A DNA stretch of 6,590 bases. It comes from Oligoflexia bacterium. Its GTDB lineage: Bacteria; Myxococcota_A; UBA796; UBA2385. Position 1 is the first letter of the stretch, and the number at the start of each line of letters is the position of its first letter. Shown piece after piece: positions 1-4,753 of the stretch. The translations under genes were made by a program, and so were the position numbers. The notes beneath the pieces were generated by a model that did not search any database, was not told the DNA's origin, and was given only the letters and a program-made list of their open reading frames with translations. Where the stretch lies: the NCBI GenBank assembly GCA_013152105.1, contig JAADHA010000154.1, positions 2,393 through 8,982 on the forward strand, written 5' to 3'.

Positions 1-4
1 CAGG

Positions 5-22
5 CTCGACCAACAAGTCGAG
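5..22 (-). terminator. possible terminator hairpin at window edge
   Basis: CTCGAC (5-10) and GTCGAG (17-22) are perfect 6-base inverted arms around a 6-base loop (CAACAA). The hairpin lies about 20 bases past the last minus-strand stop codon (43-45), where a terminator of the small-gene operon would be expected. The window ends four bases beyond it, so a U-tract cannot be seen. It could also be a chance dyad. Confidence 0.3.
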
Positions 23-42
23 TCTCTGGCCGCAGTAGGGTG

Positions 43-290
43 CTAGTTGCGTGCATCTCCACCCGGTCCCGTCTTGAGTACGTACGTCCCGCCAGGGCAC
101 AACTGAACGTTGCCGAAAGTCATTGGATCCATCACCACCGTCGCACCGTGGCCGTCGAACGCGATCAAGGCCCCTGGCAATGAGAGCCCGGAAACACCCA
201 AGTCGAACTGGCCGTCGCGGCCAGATCGTCCATGTTGCCCGCTGCTATCTGGGCGAGGTCCCGGAGGCATCGCTGGCTTGGCGCTACGTA
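43..290 (-). pseudogene. possible frameshifted continuation of the lipoprotein gene
   Basis: Below the lipoprotein stop codon (284-286) the minus strand still looks coding, but in two other frames in succession. From 290 to about 210 one frame reads YVAPSQRCLRDLAQ and so on, with 21 of 27 third positions G or C; it ends in TGA at 165-167. From about 216 to 43 a second frame reads DGQFDLGVSGLSLPG, later VVMDPMTFGNVQLCPGG, and ends at TAG 43-45, with about three quarters of sampled third positions G or C. Two successive -1 shifts would join the lipoprotein to both pieces, giving a protein of roughly 165-170 residues. The alternative is a separate 83-aa ORF starting at ATG 294 and overlapping the lipoprotein stop; its first 25 codons have poor third-position bias, which argues against that. 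I recognise no family. The frameshifts may be sequencing errors or real decay. Confidence 0.3.
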
Positions 291-547
291 CCATCGGTAG
301 AGTAGACCTGCCAGGTGATCTCATAGTCCACATCAGTCTCGGTCCAACGAAGCGTGACGTCACCGTCGACCACCTGCACTTCGGCACCCTGGAGGACATC
401 GATGTCAGCCTCTACTACTTGGTAGCGGGCGTCGAGAGGGACTGCTGGTCCGTAGTCGCAGTGCTCGCCCAGACAGCCGGCAGAGAGCCACAGTCCGAGC
501 GCGAAGGCCAGCGGCAGGCGGATGAGGAGTCTGATGGCCACAGTCAT
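284..547 (-). CDS. putative lipoprotein, 87 aa, possibly truncated by a frameshift
   Basis: Residues 1-25 form a bacterial export signal: a short positive stretch (R6, R10), a hydrophobic core (about 11-21) and a lipobox-like LSAGC with C25 as the predicted lipidated cysteine. Serine at -3 is less usual than leucine, so lipidation is likely rather than certain. The mature part begins LGEHCDYGP and is acidic, with alternating patterns (VQVVDGDVTLRW, DYEITWQVYS) that suggest beta strands; it would sit at a membrane surface facing the periplasm. The ATG overlaps the upstream gene's TGA by four bases (ATGA, 544-547) and has no clear Shine-Dalgarno of its own, which points to translational coupling. 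It stops abruptly after VYSTDGT, and coding-like sequence follows in other frames, so the full protein may be about twice as long. I do not recognise the family. Confidence 0.55.
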   Translation of the reverse strand: MTVAIRLLIRLPLAFALGLWLSAGCLGEHCDYGPAVPLDARYQVVEADIDVLQGAEVQVVDGDVTLRWTETDVDYEITWQVYSTDGT

Positions 548-825
548 GGTTCAAGCCGGTGCAGTCTACCCACCTGGTCCATGTCAACGATGTATCCCGC
601 ACCGTCACCAAACGTAAGCACCCTGCCGACCTCGACTTCGGACTGCCAGTCACTCGGATACTGTGCTATGGGATCCAAGCCCCAGTATGGCAAGTCGCAC
701 TTGGCCCATGCCGTGCCGCCTATTATCCCTGCCATGAATACCATGACCGTCACGATTCGCTCCCAATAATAGGGGTTCTTGGAATCGGTCCGGTGAGTTG
801 GCTCGACACGGTCACGTTGCATCAT
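544..825 (-). CDS. small membrane-anchored hypothetical protein, 93 aa
   Basis: A hydrophilic N-terminus of about 22 residues (MMQRDRVEPTHRTDSKNP) precedes one hydrophobic segment at about residues 24-41 (IVTVMVFMAGIIGGTAWA). That segment could be a membrane anchor or an uncleaved or late-cleaved signal, since TAWAK resembles an A-x-A cleavage site. A C-terminal domain of about 50 residues follows, rich in aromatic and acidic residues (CDLPYWGLDP, GYIVDMDQVG), and is probably extracytoplasmic. The stop codon overlaps the start of the downstream lipoprotein gene by four bases, a classic operon signature and the best evidence that both are real. Two ATG codons in tandem (823-825 and 820-822) follow a GGTGGTGG stretch; either could be used. 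Local GC is lower than in the rest of the window. No family recognised. Confidence 0.5.
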   Translation of the reverse strand: MMQRDRVEPTHRTDSKNPYYWERIVTVMVFMAGIIGGTAWAKCDLPYWGLDPIAQYPSDWQSEVEVGRVLTFGDGAGYIVDMDQVGRLHRLEP

Positions 826-873
826 CCACCACCATTTCCGCCTCGGGCACTGATCCGAAGGCCGAATGAGAAG

Positions 874-898
874 TGACGAGGCCCTGATGACGAGGCCC
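874..898. repeat. tandem 11-bp direct repeat upstream of small-gene operon
   Basis: TGACGAGGCCC occurs at 874-884 and again at 888-898, separated by TGA, giving a 14-base period. The pair lies about 50-73 bases upstream of the ATG at 825 on the minus strand, where a regulator-binding site or promoter region would be expected. No convincing -35/-10 pair is visible beside it. The remaining bases between 826 and 999 show no gene on either strand that I can support. Confidence 0.45.
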
Positions 899-938
899 CA
901 AGTCTGGTATCAAGAGGATCTACCACCTGCTGCGGCGC

Positions 939-958
939 GGGGCAAGTGTGCCTGCCCC
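939..958 (-). terminator. possible hairpin downstream of the 49-aa gene
   Basis: GGGGCA (939-944) and TGCCCC (953-958) are perfect arms around an 8-base loop, about 40 bases past the stop of the 49-aa minus-strand gene. A competing shorter hairpin, GGCA (941-944) with TGCC (949-952), shares the same bases. There is no T-run on the minus-strand side, so this is at best a weak terminator or a processing or stability structure. Confidence 0.25.
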
Positions 959-999
959 CGCCATTCCCGCCGGCGCCACGCTGTTCCAGCAACGGCCAC

Positions 1000-1149
1000 T
1001 CAGAACAGCACGCAGAACAGCGCCCGAGCCAGGCCCGACTCGATCAGCGCCGGCAAGATGATGATCGCCAGGATGGCCAGCAGGTAGGGCCGGATGGCGC
1101 CGGCTTCGGGCTGGGACGAGATGATCACCTGGGCGAGCTGGCGGCGCAT
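1000..1149 (-). CDS. small single-span membrane protein, 49 aa
   Basis: The ORF starts at ATG 1149 and ends in TGA at 1002-1000. It reads MRRQLAQVIISSQPEAGAIR, then a hydrophobic segment at about residues 21-39 (PYLLAILAIIILPALIES), and ends in ARALFCVLF. Three signs support it: an AGGAG Shine-Dalgarno at 1159-1155 five bases before the ATG, a codon third position of G or C in 47 of 49 codons, and a sensible topology of a short basic cytoplasmic start followed by one membrane helix. The gene is divergent to prmC, with about 120 bases between the two starts. Small proteins like this can be subunits or regulators of larger membrane complexes, but nothing here names a partner. I do not recognise the family; the call that it is expressed is fairly firm, its function unknown. 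Confidence 0.7.
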   Translation of the reverse strand: MRRQLAQVIISSQPEAGAIRPYLLAILAIIILPALIESGLARALFCVLF

Positions 1150-1154
1150 GGTGG

Positions 1155-1159
1155 CTCCT
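1155..1159 (-). promoter_or_regulatory. Shine-Dalgarno AGGAG of the 49-aa gene
   Basis: AGGAG on the minus strand is followed by a five-base spacer (CCACC) and ATG 1149. It is one of the best ribosome-binding sites in the window and fixes the start of an ORF that would be missed on length alone. Confidence 0.65.
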
Positions 1160-1246
1160 GCTGGGAGAGTGGACTCGCTGTGGACACACTCATGCAGACA
1201 ACGCCTGTGCTGGCGGGTTGCTTACGCCGCCCTTCCTGACGAAGTC

Positions 1247-1258
1247 CACACAGGTGTG
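1247..1258. promoter_or_regulatory. small dyad CACAC-AG-GTGTG before prmC
   Basis: Perfect 5-base inverted arms with a 2-base centre lie immediately upstream of the proposed prmC ribosome-binding site. The centre is too short to loop as RNA, so if functional it would be a protein-binding dyad. No promoter boxes are evident around it; it may be chance. Confidence 0.2.
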
Positions 1259-1260
1259 CT

Positions 1261-1265
1261 AGGGG
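1261..1265 (+). promoter_or_regulatory. Shine-Dalgarno AGGGG that sets the prmC GTG start
   Basis: AGGGG is followed by a five-base spacer (CGCCC) and GTG at 1271, the same spacing seen at other genes in the window. The open frame runs upstream to at least 1094, but that part lies over the divergent 49-aa gene and lacks PrmC-like sequence, so the GTG is preferred. Confidence 0.55.
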
Positions 1266-1270
1266 CGCCC

Positions 1271-2290
1271 GTGGCTGCCGCCTCCTCCAACCCGCCCTCC
1301 GACGAAGTCCTGACCCTGGCTCAGGTGCTGGAGCGCTGCCGTACCTGGCTGTCGCAGCGGGGGGTCGACAACCCTCGCTTGGACGCTGATCTGCTGGCCG
1401 TGCACGCCCTCGGCCTGCCTGATCGCGTGCAGCTCTACCTGCAGCTCGACAAGCCCCTGGCCCCGCCGGAACGCGATGCCATCCGGGCCCTGGCTCAGCG
1501 GCGCGGGGCGCGTGAACCCCTGGCCTGGATCACCGGCCACCGCGGCTTTCATGCGCTGGATTTGGTGATTCGCCCCGGCGTCCTGGTGCCTCGGCCCGAC
1601 ACCGAGGCCCTGGTCGACGCGCTTCTCGCCCGCACCACGCCCGACGAAGAGCTGTACCTGGCGGATCTGGGCTGCGGCAGCGGGGCCATCGGACTGGCCA
1701 TCGCCGTGGCCCGGCCCGCGATCAAGGTCTACGCCACGGACCTCTCAACAGACGCCCTGGCCTGTACCAAGGACAACGTCGCGGCCTTGGACCTGGGCCA
1801 GCGCGTCGCCGTGCTCAAGGGGAACATGCTCGCACCGATTCCCCCCAGTCGCCCCATCGACATCGTGGTGAGCAACCCGCCCTACATCCCCAGCCGCGTG
1901 CTGGCCGGCCTGGCCCCCGAAGTCTCGGTTCACGAACCGCGCCTGGCCCTGGACGGGGGGCCCGATGGACTGGACAGCTACCGTCGCCTGCTTCCAGCCG
2001 CCGCAGCGCGCGCCCGGGTCGGCGTGGCCGTGGAGATCGGCCACGACCAGGCCGACGCGGTCCGTGCCCTGTTCGAACGAGCCGGTCTTCAGGATGTCCA
2101 GGTTCTCAAAGACCTGGGACGCCGCGACCGGGTCGTGCTGGGCACAGTGGTCGGGGCGCGCTGGCCGGTCCAGCCAGTGGAAGCCACGGGAGAACGCCAC
2201 ATCGAGCCCGTTGACGGGCCTGATCCCGCCAGACAGCCCGCCCTTGATGAACAGGGCCAGCCACTGCCGGTCCTGGACGCGGATCGATAA
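1271..2290 (+). CDS. prmC: peptide chain release factor N5-glutamine methyltransferase (PrmC/HemK)
   Basis: PrmC uses S-adenosylmethionine to methylate the glutamine of the GGQ motif in release factors RF1 and RF2 in the cytosol, which makes termination efficient. With the GTG start the protein has 339 residues. Residues 13-75 form the N-terminal helical domain that docks the release factor, and REPLAWITGH (81-90) is the family linker. The methyltransferase follows: VPRPDTEALVD (106-116), SAM-binding motif I DLGCGSGAIG (132-141), and the catalytic NPPY (202-205) that holds the target glutamine. HEPRLALDGGPDGL (221-234) is another family signature. The core ends at about residue 292 (RDRVVLG). 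A tail of some 45 residues, rich in P, D and Q, exceeds the usual length of about 280-290. prfA, a common neighbour, is absent here. The gene converges on the DUF4013-like gene with a 16-base gap and no obvious terminator. Confidence 0.95.
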   Translation: MAAASSNPPSDEVLTLAQVLERCRTWLSQRGVDNPRLDADLLAVHALGLPDRVQLYLQLDKPLAPPERDAIRALAQRRGAREPLAWITGHRGFHALDLVIRPGVLVPRPDTEALVDALLARTTPDEELYLADLGCGSGAIGLAIAVARPAIKVYATDLSTDALACTKDNVAALDLGQRVAVLKGNMLAPIPPSRPIDIVVSNPPYIPSRVLAGLAPEVSVHEPRLALDGGPDGLDSYRRLLPAAAARARVGVAVEIGHDQADAVRALFERAGLQDVQVLKDLGRRDRVVLGTVVGARWPVQPVEATGERHIEPVDGPDPARQPALDEQGQPLPVLDADR

Positions 2291-2306
2291 GCGGTCGCGG
2301 CCGGGT

Positions 2307-3041
2307 TCAGACCGGATCCGCCGTGCTCAGCGCGGCGCGCTCACCTGCCTGGATCTCGGACTGCTCAACCACGGCGTCCCACTGGGCCAGCAGGCGCGCC
2401 ATGACCACCATGCCCATGGGCATCGTCAGGAACATGCCGATGTAGCAGGCGAAAACACCAATGCCGCTCATCAGATTGGCCACGAAGAGCCCGACAATGA
2501 CCATCACGTAGGGCTTCAGGTTGCGCTTGACGGCGCGAAAGCTGACCCCGGGTGAGAAAATAGGGGTCATCTCGCCCTTGTAGCCGCGGCGCTGGAATTC
2601 GGGCATGGCCAGGTTCATCGCGATGATCCCGACAAACAAGAAAGCGTACATGGCGAGCATCATCACCATGGTTAGCAAGCCGCCCGCTCCCGATCCGTTG
2701 GTCCCCTGGTCCACAGCGGAACCGACCACGCCGACCACGGCGCCGACGATCCCGAAGCCCACCAGCCCAACGATGAATGGCAACAACAGGTTGAGCACCG
2801 CAACGAAGGGGGCCACGCCCCGCGAGAGGTCTTCACTGAAATTCAAGGTAGGCAGGGTGTCGTAGTCCCCCTGTCGGGCGGCCTCGAAGACCCGGCGCAG
2901 CCAGCCCACGAGCACCAGCATCCCCACCAAGGGGACCAAGGTGACCAGGCCCGCCATGGCGTACTTCTTGAACCACTCGGGGTCTGATGTCAGGCCCTTG
3001 AGTACGACGCCGATGTCTACTTGCGGTGTGACTGCGTTCAC
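2307..3041 (-). CDS. DUF4013-like polytopic membrane protein, 244 aa
   Basis: The protein is strongly hydrophobic. Likely membrane segments lie at about residues 29-47, 78-108 (one long or two short), 121-145 and 178-217 (probably two). After the first segment comes a cytoplasmic-type stretch, GWLRRVFEAARQGDYDTLP (46-64), followed by NFSEDLSRGV. This arrangement of a helix, a basic R-x-x-x-G-x-x-x-LP turn, an acidic patch and another helix resembles what I know of DUF4013, a family without known function; the match is from memory of the pattern. EFQRRGYKGEMTPIFSP (148-164) is a second conserved-looking loop. The GTG at 3041 is chosen because GGAGG lies five bases upstream; an in-frame GTG at 3062 lacks such a site. 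It follows the radical SAM gene on the same strand after 60 bases, so co-transcription is plausible. Role unknown; transporter or membrane-organising functions are only guesses. Confidence 0.8.
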   Translation of the reverse strand: MNAVTPQVDIGVVLKGLTSDPEWFKKYAMAGLVTLVPLVGMLVLVGWLRRVFEAARQGDYDTLPTLNFSEDLSRGVAPFVAVLNLLLPFIVGLVGFGIVGAVVGVVGSAVDQGTNGSGAGGLLTMVMMLAMYAFLFVGIIAMNLAMPEFQRRGYKGEMTPIFSPGVSFRAVKRNLKPYVMVIVGLFVANLMSGIGVFACYIGMFLTMPMGMVVMARLLAQWDAVVEQSEIQAGERAALSTADPV

Positions 3042-3046
3042 GGGAA

Positions 3047-3051
3047 CCTCC
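3047..3051 (-). promoter_or_regulatory. Shine-Dalgarno GGAGG setting the DUF4013-like start
   Basis: GGAGG on the minus strand is followed by TTCCC and GTG 3041. It is a near-ideal site and argues for this start over the GTG at 3062, which would add seven residues and place the site inside the coding region. Confidence 0.65.
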
Positions 3052-3052
3052 G

Positions 3053-3102
3053 GGGCGCGCACGCTACCCCATGCGGACCTTGGTCGTGTGGCCAGCGCGC
3101 CT
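3053..3102 (-). repeat. inverted repeat between radical SAM and DUF4013-like genes
   Basis: GGCGCGC (3054-3060) and GCGCGCC (3095-3101) are perfect 7-base arms, extendable by a G-T pair, around a 34-base loop. The loop contains its own short palindrome, GACC-TT-GGTC (3076-3085). It fills nearly the whole 60-base intergenic gap. It could be a partial terminator or an mRNA-processing stem separating the two cistrons, but there is no T-run. Confidence 0.3.
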
Positions 3103-4589
3103 CAGACCGTGCCCCACTTGCCCAGACCGACCTCGGGGATCCTCTTGAGCAGCGTGCTCTTGACGATCTCGCCGAGCACCGTCGCGCCACCGAGCATCTC
3201 CATCAGCTCTGCCCGCCCCTCGCTCTTGGAGAGCTTGCGCCGGATCAGGTCGGGCCGCATATAGAATTTCATATAGGCCTTGGTCCGGTAGGCCCGCAGG
3301 CGCTCGGCGGTGAAGGTCTCGGTCTCGAGCTGGGGGATCACGCCGCCCCCGTCGATCGTGTACTGCTTCCAGAAGTCGCCCTGGACGTAGCCTCGTTCCT
3401 GGGCGATCCGATACAGGTCGGTCGCCGGCAAGGCCGTGGCCACGCTGAAGCTGGCCCAGTCCAGCCCCAATCCGCTGGCGAAGCGGATCATGTCCTCGAC
3501 ATCGTCGTGCGTGGCGTCGTAGTAGCCCACCATGAAGTAGCCGCGGGTGTCGACGCCTTCCTCGCGACAGACGCGAAAGGCCTGCACGGTCTGGGCTCGC
3601 GTGATCTGCTTGTTCATGATCTTGAGCACGCGGTCGGTCCCGGCCTCGACCCCCATATGGATGCTGCGCAGGCCCGCCTTCTTCAGCGCTCGAACCACGT
3701 CCCGGTCCACGGTGTCCACCCGCGCCCGGATGTTGAACTTCACCTTGAGTCCGCGGCGCTGCACTTCTTCACCAAACTGGAGCATCCGACGCTTGCCGAT
3801 GGTGAAGGTCTCGTCAAAGAAGACGATCTCGCGGACCCCGTAGTGGCGCTCGAGGTGCTCCATCTCGTCGACGACCTGGATGATGTCGCGAAAGCGTAGC
3901 TTTTCACTGTAGACCTGGCTGCAGTAGCCGCAGTGCCAGGGACAGCCCCGAGTCGTGACCATGGTCGCGAAGGGCTTGAGCAGCGTCAGGCAGTGGTAGT
4001 CGTTGACCGGTAGCAGATCCCACGCGGTCATGGGGTACTTGTCAATGCTGGTCAGCGCAGGGCGCGGCGGGTTCTGGACGATCTCGCCCACTTCGTTGCG
4101 CACGACACAGCCCAGGGTGTCAGCCAGGCTGCTGCCGCTCTCGACCCGCTCGCAGATCTCCAGGAAGGTCTCCTCGCCATCACCCACCACGGCGATGTCG
4201 AAGATGTCCCAGGTCATGGACTCGCGCGGGTAGATGCTCATGTGCGGCCCACCAACCACGATCGTCGCGTGCGGCGCCGCCTGGCGGACCATCTGGGCGA
4301 TCTCGATGATGGCCGGCCAGCCCAAGGTCTTGCTGGTCAGGGCCACGATGTCCGGGGCGAAGTGCCGGACACGGTCGCTTGCGTCCATGGGCATCAGGTT
4401 CTCGACGTGCAGGTCGATGATCCCCACTGGGAAGCCGTTCTGGCGAACCCAGGCCGCCAAGCCCCCCAGCGCCAGACTGGGGAAGACACCCAGCTTCTCG
4501 GCAGCTTTCTTGGAGAGCGGCTGCTGGTCCGCGGCCTCGTGGTATTTGATGAACAGGACACGGGTCTTCTTGGGTCCGCCGCTCGTCAT
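3102..4589 (-). CDS. B12-binding-domain radical SAM protein (class B type), 495 aa
   Basis: The N-terminal half (about 9-170) has a cobalamin-binding Rossmann-like pattern: RVLFIKYH, LGGLAAWVRQ, IVVGGPHMSIYP (110-121) and VVGDGEETFLEI (134-145), all typical of BchE-like enzymes. The classic D-x-H-x-x-G cobalamin ligand motif is not seen, so B12 may bind without a histidine ligand or be absent. The radical SAM barrel follows: C216-PWH-C220-GY-C223 ligates the 4Fe-4S cluster, FFDETF (257-262), FNIRARVDTVD (285-295), GVEAGTDRVLKIMNK (313-327) and GYFMVGYYDAT (350-360). Such proteins generate a deoxyadenosyl radical for methylation, ring formation or rearrangement in lipid, cofactor or natural-product chemistry; the substrate cannot be read here. 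The C-terminal region (about 425-495) is basic and may bind substrate. ATG 4589 has GGAG five bases upstream. It is first in a possible operon with the DUF4013-like membrane gene. Confidence 0.93.
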   Translation of the reverse strand: MTSGGPKKTRVLFIKYHEAADQQPLSKKAAEKLGVFPSLALGGLAAWVRQNGFPVGIIDLHVENLMPMDASDRVRHFAPDIVALTSKTLGWPAIIEIAQMVRQAAPHATIVVGGPHMSIYPRESMTWDIFDIAVVGDGEETFLEICERVESGSSLADTLGCVVRNEVGEIVQNPPRPALTSIDKYPMTAWDLLPVNDYHCLTLLKPFATMVTTRGCPWHCGYCSQVYSEKLRFRDIIQVVDEMEHLERHYGVREIVFFDETFTIGKRRMLQFGEEVQRRGLKVKFNIRARVDTVDRDVVRALKKAGLRSIHMGVEAGTDRVLKIMNKQITRAQTVQAFRVCREEGVDTRGYFMVGYYDATHDDVEDMIRFASGLGLDWASFSVATALPATDLYRIAQERGYVQGDFWKQYTIDGGGVIPQLETETFTAERLRAYRTKAYMKFYMRPDLIRRKLSKSEGRAELMEMLGGATVLGEIVKSTLLKRIPEVGLGKWGTV

Positions 4590-4753
4590 GGAGGCTCCGG
4601 TAGCTTGGACACGGCCAAGGGCACGCTCCCGACAACACTACCCCGCGTCTGGATCCCGTCGAGGGACGCGGCAGGGCGCCAAACCGCGCGGGCGGCTATC
4701 TTCGCGCCGCCATCGCGACCGGGTCCTCCTCGCAGCCCACGGAGAGCTGGCAC
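4590..4753. promoter_or_regulatory. divergent intergenic region between radical SAM gene and rnd
   Basis: The 164 bases must carry the promoters for both divergent genes. I see no convincing -35/-10 pair on either strand; TATCTT (4697-4702) is the nearest to a plus-strand -10 box. GGCGGC (4691-4696) and GCCGCC (4706-4711) form a 6-base dyad around that TATCTT, a possible operator. GGAGAG (4741-4746) serves as ribosome-binding site for rnd. Confidence 0.4.

Larger units (their letters stand above)
1228..1336 (+). repeat. imperfect direct repeat spanning the prmC start
   Basis: The stretch beginning CGCCCTTCCTGACGAAGTCC (1228-1247) recurs as CGCCCTCCGACGAAGTCC (1293-1310). The shared core GACGAAGTCC lies at 1238-1247 and 1301-1310, exactly 63 bases or 21 codons apart. 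Further matches follow in the same order: CAGGTGTGCTAGGGGCGC in the first copy and CAGGTGCTGGAGCGC in the second. One copy is in the untranslated leader, the other encodes the start of the PrmC helical domain (DEVLTLAQVLER). It looks like an old partial duplication of the gene start, though chance in GC-rich DNA is possible. Confidence 0.35.

Noticed and set aside
110..769. 219-codon plus-strand open frame over the small minus-strand genes
   Set aside because: It lacks a ribosome-binding site and domain-like segments, and it runs through the coupled minus-strand pair, whose signal peptide and ATGA overlap are better evidence.
1094..1270. N-terminal extension of prmC to ATG 1094
   Set aside because: The added 59 residues overlap the 49-aa divergent gene, do not resemble PrmC, and no Shine-Dalgarno precedes the ATG; GTG 1271 has one.
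1745..2200. 151-codon minus-strand open frame inside prmC
   Set aside because: It is antisense to the conserved methyltransferase motifs; its third codon positions face prmC first positions, which explains the GC bias. Only its upstream edge beyond the PrmC core is kept as a finding.
3021..3899. 292-codon plus-strand open frame over the radical SAM gene
   Set aside because: Low-complexity His/Asp/Leu-rich shadow of a well-conserved gene on the other strand; no family-like motif and no ribosome-binding site.
4180..4638. 152-codon minus-strand open frame at the 5' end of the radical SAM gene
   Set aside because: It is a shifted-frame shadow of the cobalamin-binding half, rich in Arg, Pro and Gly, with no sensible domain.
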